Origin: an uncultured Dysgonomonas sp.
GTDB lineage: Bacteria; Bacteroidota; Bacteroidia; Bacteroidales; Dysgonomonadaceae
Direction of reading: 5' to 3'
Assembly: GCA_937995835.1 (NCBI GenBank)
Contig: CALKIV010000057.1
Span: forward strand, 1-51,635
Length of the DNA stretch: 51,635 nt
Shown here: one piece after another, positions 26,601 to 35,384 of the stretch
How positions within the stretch are numbered: position 1 is the first letter of the stretch
Layout of the letters: each line of letters opens with the position of its first letter
Made by a program: the position numbers and the translations under genes
The notes under the pieces: generated by a model
Told to the model about the DNA's origin: nothing
The model's input: only the letters and a program-made list of their open reading frames with translations
Databases searched by the model: none

Positions 26601-28251
26601 TATTCTCATAAAAATGATCAACATCCACATTCTTCACACGCATTGCAAACTTAATATCCGGCTTGTCTGCTGTAGTCATCTCTAGACCTGCCATAATCTG
26701 TCCGAAGTGAAGTTTGGCATCAACACCAAAACCCATTTTCTTAGGATTGTAATACGCCGCAAAAGGTAAAGATTCCACTGCTCCATGCATCACTTCTAAG
26801 GAGTCGATACGCCCTTTCAGCTTAGCCTCCAGTGTCCCCTCCCCTCTTTGATTAGCATCTAAATCGATATGAGCAGAAAGCTTTCCAATACCGGCATCAG
26901 GACCTACAAAAGGCACAAGATCGAACCCCTTTGTGTTTAGATTGGCTTTTATGGCAAACTTAGTAAAGGTGGTGTCTATTCTTCCATCTGCTACCAGTTG
27001 AAGGCTTCCCGGCTTTACTCTTGCACTAGTCTTTAGATGTAGATCTTTCAATTTTCCTGAAAGATTTCCTTGGAGAGAAACTCTTCCTAAAGTGTCTAAC
27101 ATAGCTGGACGCACAAATGTTTCATCCCCTAGCTTTGCAAAAGATTCTATTCCTTTAGGCGTTAGTTCTAGTTTGTTTATCCTCAATCCCAGATCTGTAT
27201 TTTCCAGATCTTCATAAGAAGTGATGAAGGCATCTCCTTCTAGTAGTGCCTCTCTGCCATAAGTCAACAACACTTTATCTACTGTCACCGATGGCAATTT
27301 CCCATTAATATGAGCCTCCAGATTCAAAGGCTGATCAAGATGTTTCAGAGTAGGAAGAAATGCAATTAAGTCACTTGGAGCTATTTCAGTATCGGTAGTG
27401 CTCACCCCAAACTCGTCGGTCTTGAGGTCATAAAAGACAGTCTCTGTGGCAAGATGGGAGTTCGGCAAAGCAAGTAGCAGATTTTCCACTCTGATACGTG
27501 AACTGTCTGAGAGTACATGCCCTTGCAACTTGGATATTTCTAATCCACTCTTCTCTTTTGCAGAGACATCATTAATGTGAATATCTAGCTGCTCCATATC
27601 TATGGATCGGATGCTCACACTAGCCTCAAAATCGGTGACGTAAATATCTGAAGGATTAAACTCTTCTGGAGTTTCTTCCTCTGTTTTTATTTTATAAGCT
27701 AGTCGTCCTCTGGATATTTTAATTCCATCAACCACGACTGCCATCGCAGAGGATGTGGTATCCACTTTCGTTGTGTCACTATCGGAAGAAAAGCTATCTA
27801 CTATAAACTGGAAATTATAATCCGAAATACTGTCAGGCGCATTCACATTGATAAAAAAGTCATCAAGTTCCACCTTGTTGATCTTCAATTTATTTTGAAG
27901 AATAAGATTGATAGGATTGATTCTTGCACCTAATGAATGAGCATAAACAAGAGTGTCTTGGGATTGATCTTCCACGTATAAATCCTTCACGGAAACTTTA
28001 TTGAAAAGGCTCAATCTCACTTCACTAACAGTGACCTCTGTATTGAGCATACTGCTCAACTCTTGCGAAGCAAAGTGCACCAGCTTATTCTGTATAAATG
28101 GAATAGAAAGTACAACATAGAGAATCGAATTGAGTACAAATAACGCCAAAATAAAATACAAAAGTGACTTGAGCACCATTTTGAAAAAGCTGCTCACCCT
28201 GTTGAGAGTCGTTGGTTTGTCAATTATCTCTTTCTTTTCCTCTTCCATCAA
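23599..28251 (-). CDS. TamB-like translocation/assembly module or AsmA-like lipid-transfer protein
   Basis: Very large envelope protein, 1550 residues. An N-terminal membrane helix (around 25-45) is followed by VHFASQELSSMLNTEVTVSE, the usual start of AsmA/TamB proteins. About 1200 residues of repeating beta-strand segments follow, then the C-terminal DUF490/TamB domain around 1100-1450 (GKGTIDFNYDMSKNL; FTITDGLVRL-type strand; SGLNAVFGNMLGDSWEFAAD). The tail is charged (QLEKTKEEPVSEKPVVQL). The family forms a hydrophobic groove bridging the inner and outer membrane for lipid transport or OMP assembly. It closes the yicC-to-cdaA gene run; no TamA lies beside it. Confidence 0.9.
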   Translation of the reverse strand: MMEEEKKEIIDKPTTLNRVSSFFKMVLKSLLYFILALFVLNSILYVVLSIPFIQNKLVHFASQELSSMLNTEVTVSEVRLSLFNKVSVKDLYVEDQSQDTLVYAHSLGARINPINLILQNKLKINKVELDDFFINVNAPDSISDYNFQFIVDSFSSDSDTTKVDTTSSAMAVVVDGIKISRGRLAYKIKTEEETPEEFNPSDIYVTDFEASVSIRSIDMEQLDIHINDVSAKEKSGLEISKLQGHVLSDSSRIRVENLLLALPNSHLATETVFYDLKTDEFGVSTTDTEIAPSDLIAFLPTLKHLDQPLNLEAHINGKLPSVTVDKVLLTYGREALLEGDAFITSYEDLENTDLGLRINKLELTPKGIESFAKLGDETFVRPAMLDTLGRVSLQGNLSGKLKDLHLKTSARVKPGSLQLVADGRIDTTFTKFAIKANLNTKGFDLVPFVGPDAGIGKLSAHIDLDANQRGEGTLEAKLKGRIDSLEVMHGAVESLPFAAYYNPKKMGFGVDAKLHFGQIMAGLEMTTADKPDIKFAMRVKNVDVDHFYENKYWNKPMLNFDVRGELIEFDIDDLNANILIKDLKFADTDFNYEPGPITLTAWKDFEDVKYISLNSALVTANLKGQYKFSTLMDEYEEMMHKYLPNVFSTDKTVHQHHHGNDFAFDFTLQNTEKLGYILDLPLDIVKPLTVKGEVDIPNHRIDIDGRLPLARTSSLEFKDVQLYVANLDSLFSISLNTGMGMNGGNYNLDLDVRGLDNQMRSTFTISSDAKSISLNGRIDATGEFTLDEKGQLVSTFEVIPTGMEVGKFFMNILPAKIVQTGDRIKIDDVGIGVNDQKYLDINGYISPSDQDSLFISFEKAQIADLLQGFNVNDIYAEIDGDIVATNLMNAPELYTKDFKIKDITLYKDTLGTINLNTIWSSEKGGINLYSNMVQRGKQVAMMEGIVKPISEEVNLHVDVERFPVDWAKPFAEGILSDISGDISSHFTIKGKFNAPVTEGFLGFNNMKIKLDYTNVSYYISDTIDITPDRIGFDNLVLRDNEGNMATANARLTHRNFKDVKYNLRLRASNLMVLNTQSRTDSLFYGKLFASGNIRIDGNDQGINLDMDLRNGKKSNLNVTIPQVSEASEYKGVVFINIPEDKLPKEDTRWRREERQAEEDIPIKLKVKLAVDPELSLGVIIDPVTGDKMNVKGKGTIDFNYDMSKNLMTAFGDYNITDGLVRLNLQNISKLEFKIKEGSKLNFIGDPFNTKFDIVAYRRARADLRTLDISFEQDNASPRVQVDCLLGIAGDINKMDLTYDIELVGATEDQVRKVKSLVNTDEIKIKQFAYLVASGTFYSNTGSSGANFSDGMWTSLASTALSSGLNAVFGNMLGDSWEFAADISDNDKSVMASTHLLDNKLKLSANVGMRSESNATASDNSFIGDFDAEYKLNSIWTLKAYSHTNDRFYRQAPTTQGVGIVYTREGATFKRMFQTIGRRRGKWFKQERRKMLLEQDSLKMQSDSLQLEKTKEEPVSEKPVVQLIQNSHQMHATEPKKVVVNAQPALKEEED

Positions 28252-28304
28252 TAGATCATATAATAAGTTATCTCAGAAATAGATTTCATTGTTTTTTACA
28301 GTCG

Positions 28305-29072
28305 TTATTCCACACTTAGTAATTCCTGTAAACGTTGGGGAGAAATATTGAGCTCCATCTCTCCATTTTGCACAAAAGCGATACTACCACGTTCTTCCGA
28401 AATCACAATGATTTTCGCATCTGTTCCTTTAGAAATTCCCAAAGCTGCTCTATGCCTCAAACCCAGATAGGTAGGCATATCGGATGAGTGAGAAATAGGA
28501 AGTATCGTTCCTGCTGCTATTATTTTATTTCCTGCAATGATGATGGCTCCATCGTGTAGAGCACTGTTTTTGAAAAACAAAGCCTCTATCAAACGGGAGC
28601 TAACATCTGCATTGATTATCTCTCCTGTATCGTAATATTTGTTGAGAAGGATGCCCTGCTCTATCACGATCAATGCACCCGTATAAGTTTTAGACATATT
28701 CAAACATGCTTGTACAATCTGTGTTGTGACACTGTCTGTCACATCCTTATTGGGGGCAGCACTGAAAAATTTCTTTAGCCAACGGAACGTTCTGTTCGTT
28801 CCCAAAGTCGTTAGAAAACGACGAATTTCATCTTGGAAAAGGATGATGACCACAATGATACCTACACTCAAAAATTTATCGAGAATAGAACCAAGTAAGC
28901 GCATTTCCAACATTTTGGAAACCACTAACCAAATAACAAGAAAAGCCAATACCCCTTTGAACAAAGCAGATGAACCCGATCGCTTCACCAACTTATATCC
29001 TTGATGCATCAGGATAGCCACCAGAAGAATATCTATAACGTCTTTTATTCCAAAGTTTCCTCCTAATATCAT
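28305..29072 (-). CDS. cdaA: Diadenylate cyclase CdaA (c-di-AMP synthase)
   Basis: Condenses two ATP to c-di-AMP at the inner membrane. 255 residues: about three N-terminal helices (DVIDILLVAILM; VLAFLVIWLVVSKML; FLSVGIIVVIILF), then the DAC domain. Both signature motifs are intact, DGA at 174-176 (LHDGAIIIA) and RHR at 206-208 (LGLRHRAALG). It overlaps folP by 4 bp (ATGA), so the two are translationally coupled. No CdaR/YbbR regulator gene is adjacent, unlike in Firmicutes. Confidence 0.95.
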   Translation of the reverse strand: MILGGNFGIKDVIDILLVAILMHQGYKLVKRSGSSALFKGVLAFLVIWLVVSKMLEMRLLGSILDKFLSVGIIVVIILFQDEIRRFLTTLGTNRTFRWLKKFFSAAPNKDVTDSVTTQIVQACLNMSKTYTGALIVIEQGILLNKYYDTGEIINADVSSRLIEALFFKNSALHDGAIIIAGNKIIAAGTILPISHSSDMPTYLGLRHRAALGISKGTDAKIIVISEERGSIAFVQNGEMELNISPQRLQELLSVE

Positions 29073-29914
29073 AGTTTATATTTTTCTAGCATTTCTGCTA
29101 TTTTGATTGTTTCTACTGCTTCTTTTACATCATGAACGCGCAAAACATTTGCTCCATGCTGCAAAGCGAAAGCATTAAGTGCCGTTGTCCCATTCAGGCT
29201 TTCAGCCGGTGTAGAGTCTAACAACTTATATATCATTGATTTTCTAGACACCCCTACCAACAGTGGCAAGTCGAATATAGAAAAACCCTTTAGAGAAGCC
29301 ATTAGCTCATAGTTTTGATCCACAGTCTTGCTAAAACCAAAGCCGGGATCAATGATGATATCACTTACACCAAGACGATTCAAGGTAGTAACTTTTTCGG
29401 AGAAATAATAAAAAATCTCTTGGATGAAGTTGTCGTAATTTGTTAATTGTTGCATTGTTTGAGGCAACCCTCTCATGTGCATCAGAATATAAGGCACATT
29501 GAGCTTTGCCACTGTCGCGAACATATTAGGATCTATCTGACCTCCTGACACATCGTTGATGATACTTACCCCATGCTCCTCTACACAAAAGCGAGCCACA
29601 TCTCCATAGAATGTGTCCACAGAGATCATTACTTCAGGAAAATGCTTGTTCACGATGCCTAGGGCAAATCTCAAGCGTTCAATTTCCGTTTCAGCAGACA
29701 ACAGTTCTGATGTTGGATTAGAAGACTGAGCACCTACATCAACTACAGTACCTCCCTCATCTACAATTTGTTGAATCCTAGAGACGACCTGTTCTTCAGT
29801 TTGCTTTCTACTCCCTTCGTAAAACGAATCGGGGGTGATATTTAATATCCCCATTACGATGGGTTTATTAAACTCTAGCAAGTTTCCATTTATGTTGATT
29901 GTTCGAACAGCCAT
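29069..29914 (-). CDS. folP: Dihydropteroate synthase
   Basis: Joins p-aminobenzoate to the pterin pyrophosphate in folate synthesis; target of sulfonamides. Signature MGILNITPDSFYEGS, VDVGAQSSNPT (normally GGESTRPG, here GAQSSNPTSE), SVDTFYGDVA, INDVSGG and the catalytic loop IIDPGFGFSKT are visible. 281 residues, normal length. It is upstream of and overlapping cdaA by 4 bp, a pairing seen in Bacteroidota. The variant GAQSSNP loop is the form I associate with this phylum rather than a defect. Confidence 0.95.
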   Translation of the reverse strand: MAVRTININGNLLEFNKPIVMGILNITPDSFYEGSRKQTEEQVVSRIQQIVDEGGTVVDVGAQSSNPTSELLSAETEIERLRFALGIVNKHFPEVMISVDTFYGDVARFCVEEHGVSIINDVSGGQIDPNMFATVAKLNVPYILMHMRGLPQTMQQLTNYDNFIQEIFYYFSEKVTTLNRLGVSDIIIDPGFGFSKTVDQNYELMASLKGFSIFDLPLLVGVSRKSMIYKLLDSTPAESLNGTTALNAFALQHGANVLRVHDVKEAVETIKIAEMLEKYKL

Positions 29915-30006
29915 TTTATATTTCTTCTGAAAACAAAAATAGAAAAAGGATCAAACTCTTTTTCAAGCCTTTAGCTATTTTATATTTTAATTAGATTTCT
30001 TTCCTT

Positions 30007-31176
30007 TTATAATTCTATGATCTCTTCCTCAAACTGAGTGATCTTCTCTAAGCCTGCATCTGTCACCAAGAAAGTATTCTCGACACCCACAGCCCCTACT
30101 CCCGGAATCACAAACTTAGGCTCTATGGCAAAGATTGTGTTTTTGGTTAATACTTCTTTCGAACGAGGTGTCAACACTGGCATCTCGTTGATCTCAAGAC
30201 CTACTCCATGACCAATAAATTTGGCCTGTAAGTCTGTCCCCATGAAATAGGGCTCCAGATTTTCTATCTTAACCATCTCTAATGCAATATTATACATTTC
30301 AGCACATGAAGTGCCAATTTTAGACACCTCCATCAGTTTATTCTGAATATCAATAGACGTTTGATGCGCTTTATATGCTAAGTCAGAAGTTTTTCCTAAA
30401 GAAAAAACACGAGTCATATCTGTCATCCAAGGCGAATAGTTGCCCGCCATATCTACCATAATAGTCTGTCCCTCTTTTATTTCTATACCACAAGCACCTA
30501 AAGGTAGAATCGGATTTACACCTGCTCCACCCAATGCAAAGTCGAAAGGAGAGGCAGCTCCGGCATTATCGCCCACCAAAAGACTTCCCATATGGATGTC
30601 CATATTTTCGCCATAGCTTCTAAAGATGCCGATAGAACCATGTAGACGCATCACTCTTTCTATCTCCACCTGTAGCTCCACATCAGTCATTCCCTTACGG
30701 TATAGAGACTTAACATGTCCATACACAGCCTCATGTTTTCTGGCACAAGCTCGCACCTGCTCCACTTCATAGTCGGTTTTTTCGGCTCTAAGTCTACGGA
30801 GAAGATAAGAAGCGTTTTCTATTTGATCCGTATTCAGTGCACTCTTCATGCGAAGGATAGTGCTGAAGGATAAAACATCTACCTCTAGCAAAACTTTCTG
30901 AGGAGCTTTGAGTCCTCGTTCTGCCAACTTCTCGATGATCAGCTCAGGTTTGTGAATATACTCCACATTGTTAAGCTTAACATCCGGACGTTTGACGAAA
31001 TGAATGGGTTCACCTTCTGCAGGAAGATAGAAATATCCATTGTAAACTACTCCTGTACAATAAAATACATTCACCTCTGTGCTAAGGATACAAGCATCTA
31101 TCTGCATGGCTTGCATCACTTTCTGAAGACGCTCTAGCCTCAGTTTTATATCTTGTTTTAAAGTCAAATTACTCAT
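30007..31176 (-). CDS. M24-family Xaa-Pro peptidase
   Basis: Metallopeptidase, 389 residues. The N-terminal creatinase-like domain (LQKVMQAMQIDACILSTEVN) is followed by the pita-bread domain. Metal ligands are seen in order: Asp and Asp (VDMAGNYSPWMTDMTR), His (FIGHGVGLEINEMP), Glu (FAIEPKFV) and Glu (VGVENTFLV). This fits aminopeptidase P or prolidase-like enzymes cleaving X-Pro bonds; which one cannot be told. The gene overlaps the upstream acyltransferase gene by 8 bp and is 92 bp before folP. Confidence 0.9.
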   Translation of the reverse strand: MSNLTLKQDIKLRLERLQKVMQAMQIDACILSTEVNVFYCTGVVYNGYFYLPAEGEPIHFVKRPDVKLNNVEYIHKPELIIEKLAERGLKAPQKVLLEVDVLSFSTILRMKSALNTDQIENASYLLRRLRAEKTDYEVEQVRACARKHEAVYGHVKSLYRKGMTDVELQVEIERVMRLHGSIGIFRSYGENMDIHMGSLLVGDNAGAASPFDFALGGAGVNPILPLGACGIEIKEGQTIMVDMAGNYSPWMTDMTRVFSLGKTSDLAYKAHQTSIDIQNKLMEVSKIGTSCAEMYNIALEMVKIENLEPYFMGTDLQAKFIGHGVGLEINEMPVLTPRSKEVLTKNTIFAIEPKFVIPGVGAVGVENTFLVTDAGLEKITQFEEEIIEL

Positions 31177-32191
31177 CTCTCGTTTTTTTTCTTTTATCTT
31201 TTATAAAATTTACAGGATTCACCAAAAACTGTATCACCTGAAATCTTGAAATATACACACACACAATAACTACAATCGGGAAGGCAAGCATATTACCAAA
31301 GAATGTCTGCTCGATGCCAAACCAATCTAACATGCCAAAATAAATGGAAAACATGATGATCGGATGAAGCAAATAGATGTAAACTGTCTTCTTACCCCAT
31401 CTAGCAAAGCTATCTGTGCAAAGGTTTAATACCATTACACCGAAGAAAATGGCCAGAGGGAAGGAGAGAACTCTATGAAGCAATCCCACCAAAGGCTCTT
31501 CCCTAAACAACACCTTAAATGAGAATGTACCATAGAGCGACATCCTAAACATAGATGGCATATAGTCGTAAACGGCTATAAAACCTAAAATTAAGATAAA
31601 CAAAGGGATAAAACCATTCCAACTCCTGATTTTTTCAATGATTTTTGGACTACAATAGTAGCCTAAAACAAAGTACGGGAAGAAAGAGACTACTCTAACA
31701 GCCTCATGCACTAGAAGTGTTATTTTGAATCCAATGACAAGGGATGCTAGAAGCGATAATGTCAGAATGATAGGGAATTCATATTTAAAAGTGGGTTTTA
31801 AACTGAAAAATGCTCTCCATAAAATCAGAGCCATAATATACCACATGGGGCCTGTGGGCTCTAACAAGAAGCTCAACAAGCTGAATCGTCCTGCTAAAAT
31901 GTTATCGAAAGAATAGATCAGTTGGAAAAGGAAATACATCACCACTAAGGCAAGTAAACCTTTTTTATATTTCTCCCAAGTTAAATTTTTCGTAAAATAT
32001 CCTGACACAAAGATGAATAGAGGTATTCTAAAGATTTGTGTAAAGGCATAAGTAGTGAACAGCAATCGATTTCCGGACTCCAAGTGCGCTTGTAGGGCAT
32101 GCCCCATTACCACCATGGCAGTCAGTATGAATTTGAGAGAGTCAAAATATGGGTCTCTCTGCTTTCTCAATGGAGATTCAGTCAGCTTCAC
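31169..32191 (-). CDS. Acyltransferase 3 family membrane protein
   Basis: 340 residues with about ten hydrophobic helices. It starts RDPYFDSLKFILTAMVVMGH, the family hallmark with the catalytic His at the end of the first helix. RIPLFIFVSGYFTKN and the WYIMALILWR helix follow. Members O-acetylate or O-acylate polysaccharides and lipids in the cytoplasmic membrane. It overlaps nadD by 14 bp and the M24 peptidase gene by 8 bp, so it is part of this transcript although functionally unrelated to both. The acceptor is unknown. Confidence 0.88.
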   Translation of the reverse strand: MKLTESPLRKQRDPYFDSLKFILTAMVVMGHALQAHLESGNRLLFTTYAFTQIFRIPLFIFVSGYFTKNLTWEKYKKGLLALVVMYFLFQLIYSFDNILAGRFSLLSFLLEPTGPMWYIMALILWRAFFSLKPTFKYEFPIILTLSLLASLVIGFKITLLVHEAVRVVSFFPYFVLGYYCSPKIIEKIRSWNGFIPLFILILGFIAVYDYMPSMFRMSLYGTFSFKVLFREEPLVGLLHRVLSFPLAIFFGVMVLNLCTDSFARWGKKTVYIYLLHPIIMFSIYFGMLDWFGIEQTFFGNMLAFPIVVIVCVYISRFQVIQFLVNPVNFIKDKRKKTRDE

Positions 32192-32762
32192 TATATAACT
32201 TCTTTTCTTTTATGTATTCATAAACCTCAACAGGCACAAAAGGACGAATATTTTTCCCCTCTTTCAGCTCTTCTCTGATGAAAGAAGACGAAATCTCTAC
32301 CACTGGAGAATCTAATGCCTCAACCGTACTTCTTAACTTTTTAGGGATAGAAATTTGATGATCTAAACGTGGATAGACTAGTAATTTGTATTGACTTAGC
32401 ATCCATTCGTAATCTTTCCAATTGGAAATTTCTGTCCAATTGTCACTCCCTATCATCAATGTAAATTCATGCTCTGGATAACTGTGTCTTAATGCATTAA
32501 GTGTAGCTACAGTGTAGGATGGGCGAGGAAGATGAAACTCAAAATCGCTAGCACACATCTTCTCATAAGGAGCCGTTGCCAACTTCACCATCTCCAATCG
32601 TTCTGACTCATTGAGGAGCACTCCTTCTTCTTTCAACGGATTCTGAGGGGTTACTAAGAACCAAACCTGATCAATATCAGCATGTTCTATTACGTAATTT
32701 GCCAAAATGATGTGTCCAATGTGTATCGGGTTGAAAGACCCTGAGAAGATTCCTATTTTCAT
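32178..32762 (-). CDS. nadD: Nicotinate-nucleotide adenylyltransferase
   Basis: Adenylates nicotinate mononucleotide in NAD synthesis. 194 residues. The nucleotidyl-transferase motif G8-S-F-N-P-I-H14-I-G-H17 is at the N-terminus, and ISSSFIREELKEGK is the C-terminal motif. Residues MIGSDNWTEISNWKDY are the conserved acidic loop. It lies 59 bp after gmk and overlaps the acyltransferase gene by 14 bp. Confidence 0.95.
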   Translation of the reverse strand: MKIGIFSGSFNPIHIGHIILANYVIEHADIDQVWFLVTPQNPLKEEGVLLNESERLEMVKLATAPYEKMCASDFEFHLPRPSYTVATLNALRHSYPEHEFTLMIGSDNWTEISNWKDYEWMLSQYKLLVYPRLDHQISIPKKLRSTVEALDSPVVEISSSFIREELKEGKNIRPFVPVEVYEYIKEKKLYSEAD

Positions 32763-32821
32763 CCGTAAATAATTCTATTTTAAATTGCCTAATGAAACTC
32801 GCAACACTCGTTTCATTCTGC

Positions 32822-33385
32822 TTAGTTGTTCAAAAAGTCTTGTACCACTTTTAATGTTTGTGCTTTTGCTGTTTCCAGATCATCGTTGATGATGGTGACA
32901 TCAAAACTAGACTCGTAGGTCAGTTCATGCTCTGCCTTTCGGATTCGAGCTTCAATATCCTCATTGCCATCCGTAGCTCTAGCATTCAGCCTCTTACGAA
33001 GCTCTTCGATAGATGGTGGCTTGATAAAAATAGAAAGAGCTTCATCTTTATAATATTTTTTAATGTTACATCCTCCTACCACGTCCACGTCGAATATCGC
33101 ATTTTTGTTTTTATTTAATATGCGTTCGACGTCAGACTTCAATGTACCATAAAACCTATTTTCATACACCTCTTCATACTCTAAAAACTCGTTGTTATCG
33201 ATTTTTTTGCGAAATTCTTCTAAGGTAATGAAATAATAATCCTTACCATGCTCTTCTTTTCCTCGAGCAGCTCTGCACGTTGCCGAGATGGAAAATTCGA
33301 GTCCAAGATCTTGGGTCAATAAGTAATTGATTATTGTAGATTTCCCCGAACCAGAGGGGGCTGAAATGATAATTATCTTAGCCAT
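32822..33385 (-). CDS. gmk: Guanylate kinase
   Basis: Phosphorylates GMP to GDP. 187 residues. P-loop SAPSGSGKSTI at 8-18, GMP-binding region FSISATCRAARGKEEHGKDY, then EYEEVYENRFYGT, and the lid with conserved Arg residues (RLNARATDGNEDIEARIRKA). The -7-like box TATATTTG on the minus strand (33419-33412) lies 27 bp upstream, so gmk may also have its own promoter. Usually next to yicC; here an alpha/beta hydrolase gene lies between. Confidence 0.95.
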   Translation of the reverse strand: MAKIIIISAPSGSGKSTIINYLLTQDLGLEFSISATCRAARGKEEHGKDYYFITLEEFRKKIDNNEFLEYEEVYENRFYGTLKSDVERILNKNKNAIFDVDVVGGCNIKKYYKDEALSIFIKPPSIEELRKRLNARATDGNEDIEARIRKAEHELTYESSFDVTIINDDLETAKAQTLKVVQDFLNN

Positions 33386-33439
33386 CGTTATTTTTTTGAT
33401 TTGTATGACTGCAAATATAAGAAATAATAAAAGTTCTAT

Positions 33440-34402
33440 CTAATCTAATGTTGCACCACCTAGGAAAGTCTGCATCACCTGTCGCCACTCGTTAGGATGC
33501 TTTAACAAATAGCTCTCGTGTATGGATTTTTCAAAGAAGTGCACGGTTTTATGCTCCGATGCCACTGCATCGGCAATAGATTGTGCCTCTTCTTCTGAAA
33601 TGTACTGATCTTCTTTACCAAACATGAGCAACGTGGGCTGAGTAATCTTTTCTGCAAAACACACCGGCTCCATGGAAAAACCATTGAACCCATTGACCAC
33701 ACCTATCCAAAACGTTGTTATACTAGATGCAGGTTCAGCGGGTAGCCCGATCAAGCGTGCCCGACTGGCTATGGTGGTTCGCAAGGTAGAGTATGGAGCT
33801 TCCAGTATCACACCATCCACTGCCATATCTTCATCGTGCAGGGCTTTCATCACTGCTACTGCCCCCATAGAGAAACCCATCACATAGACTTCTCCCTCTG
33901 GCTGCAACGCTTGGCGAACATAGTTGTAAGTTGTAATTACATTTTGGGCTTCCAGATAACCGATAGTTGTTTGTGTACCATAAGAATCGCCTGAGCCCAT
34001 GAAATCGGGAAGTAACACATCGTAACCTAGCTGAGCAATCTCCTCTGCTTTTGGAAACAGCGATGACTTTTCGTCTGTATAACCATGAAACATCATCACC
34101 ATTCCTCGACTAGTGGAGTCTATTTTTAACAACCATGCAGATAGCTTTTTCTCCTCATCTACAGGGATATTAATCTCTGAGATATTTTCCGGACGATAAG
34201 TTGCCTTTGGCTTGGGAAAAGTAAAGGTCAGATAACCACTCTTCACCCGTTGGCTTGTTGACATCCCCAATGTATCAACGATCTCAAGATGGTCTCCTTC
34301 ATCAAAATGCGTCAACTGATAGGAATAGAAAACAGCTACTCCATTCAGCAACACAAAGAGCACCAACCCAGTGATGAGAAGATATTTGAGTACTTTCCTC
34401 AT
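33440..34402 (-). CDS. Alpha/beta hydrolase, membrane-anchored
   Basis: 320 residues. An N-terminal helix (YLLITGLVLFVLLNGVAVFY) likely anchors it. The fold follows from MVMMFHGYTDEKSSLF (oxyanion HG), the nucleophile elbow GFSMG with S178, the acid in FGKEDQYIS and the His in EKSIHESYL. It resembles the 'alpha/beta hydrolase family, serine aminopeptidase S33/abhydrolase' group with signal anchor (YqkD/YfhR-like). The substrate is unknown. It lies 9 bp after yicC and 54 bp before gmk, splitting the common yicC-gmk pair. Confidence 0.85.
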   Translation of the reverse strand: MRKVLKYLLITGLVLFVLLNGVAVFYSYQLTHFDEGDHLEIVDTLGMSTSQRVKSGYLTFTFPKPKATYRPENISEINIPVDEEKKLSAWLLKIDSTSRGMVMMFHGYTDEKSSLFPKAEEIAQLGYDVLLPDFMGSGDSYGTQTTIGYLEAQNVITTYNYVRQALQPEGEVYVMGFSMGAVAVMKALHDEDMAVDGVILEAPYSTLRTTIASRARLIGLPAEPASSITTFWIGVVNGFNGFSMEPVCFAEKITQPTLLMFGKEDQYISEEEAQSIADAVASEHKTVHFFEKSIHESYLLKHPNEWRQVMQTFLGGATLD

Positions 34403-34411
34403 TTTCTTTAA

Positions 34412-35284
34412 TTATAGAGCATTCAACACTTGCTCTTTGATTTGTTCCAATTCGTCTTTCATGTGTACCACAATCTTTTGCATTTCAGCATGATTAGACT
34501 TAGAGCCCATAGTGTTGATTTCTCGTCCTATCTCTTGTGTAATGAAGTTCAGCTTCTTCCCTTGTGCCACTTCTTTCTCAATTGTTTCTATAAAGTAATT
34601 CAAGTGGTTGGTCAACCTCGATTTTTCCTCGTTGATGTCCAAACGCTCGATATGATAAATCATTTCTTGCTCAAAGCGATTTTTGTCATAGTCGAAGTCT
34701 TCAATCTTCTTCAGTGCTTCTTGTATCTTTTCTTTCACCGTTTTGATTCTTTCTTCTTCATAAGGCTCTATTTGAATCAACAAAGCTCTGATGTTTGCTA
34801 TTTTTTCTTCAAAAAGTTTAAACAGCATTTCACCCTCTTGATTTCTAAACTTCTGAATTTCAGCAATGGCTTCATTCACAGCTACCATCACAGCTTTCCA
34901 CTCTTCTTCATCTGCCTCGTGTTGTTCATATTTCAATACCTCTGGCATACGCAACAATACAGAAAACCAGTCCTCAGGCTCTGAAACACCCAAAGCCTTG
35001 GCAGAAGTTGAGATTTGTTTGTGGTAAGATTCGATGACTCCCTGATTGATCACCGTGTTAGATTCTGAACCTATTTGCTCTACGAATATAGAAAAATCAA
35101 CCTTACCTCTAGACAATTCGCGGCCTATAAGGTTACGAAGATCCATCTCATGCTCTCTATAAACGCTAGGCATGCGCACAGATAGATCTAATTGTTTACT
35201 ATTGAGAGATTTTATCTCTACAGTCACTTTCTTGTTAGACAATTCGGCTGTGGCTTTACCATAGCCAGTCATTGATTGAATCAT
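34412..35284 (-). CDS. yicC: YicC-family endoribonuclease-like protein
   Basis: 290 residues starting MIQSMTGYGKATAELSNKKV, the classic YicC N-terminus, with EIKSLNSKQLDLSVRMPSVY. The C-terminal DUF1732 region carries EEKSRLTNHLNYFIE and GKKLNFITQEIGREINTMGS. YicC proteins are reported to act in RNA turnover and are usually neighbours of gmk. It heads a long minus-strand run towards TamB. Two candidate promoters lie upstream (35385-35415 and 35430-35460). Confidence 0.93.
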   Translation of the reverse strand: MIQSMTGYGKATAELSNKKVTVEIKSLNSKQLDLSVRMPSVYREHEMDLRNLIGRELSRGKVDFSIFVEQIGSESNTVINQGVIESYHKQISTSAKALGVSEPEDWFSVLLRMPEVLKYEQHEADEEEWKAVMVAVNEAIAEIQKFRNQEGEMLFKLFEEKIANIRALLIQIEPYEEERIKTVKEKIQEALKKIEDFDYDKNRFEQEMIYHIERLDINEEKSRLTNHLNYFIETIEKEVAQGKKLNFITQEIGREINTMGSKSNHAEMQKIVVHMKDELEQIKEQVLNAL

Positions 35285-35384
35285 ATTCTTTTATTTTACC
35301 TTCCCATCCTTCAGATTGGGAGCTTGTTTATATTCTCTTGTAGCCCATCGGATAAGCATCTACTCATAGTTGCTTGTTTAGAAG

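Noticed and set aside
29069..29914. folP variant GAQSSNP loop read as a defective synthase
   Set aside because: The change from the common GGESTRPG is compatible with the family and all other motifs are intact.
34430..34984. 184-codon open frame antisense to yicC
   Set aside because: Leu/Phe-rich translation is the reverse complement of Lys/Glu-rich coiled-coil codons of YicC; no signal of a real protein.
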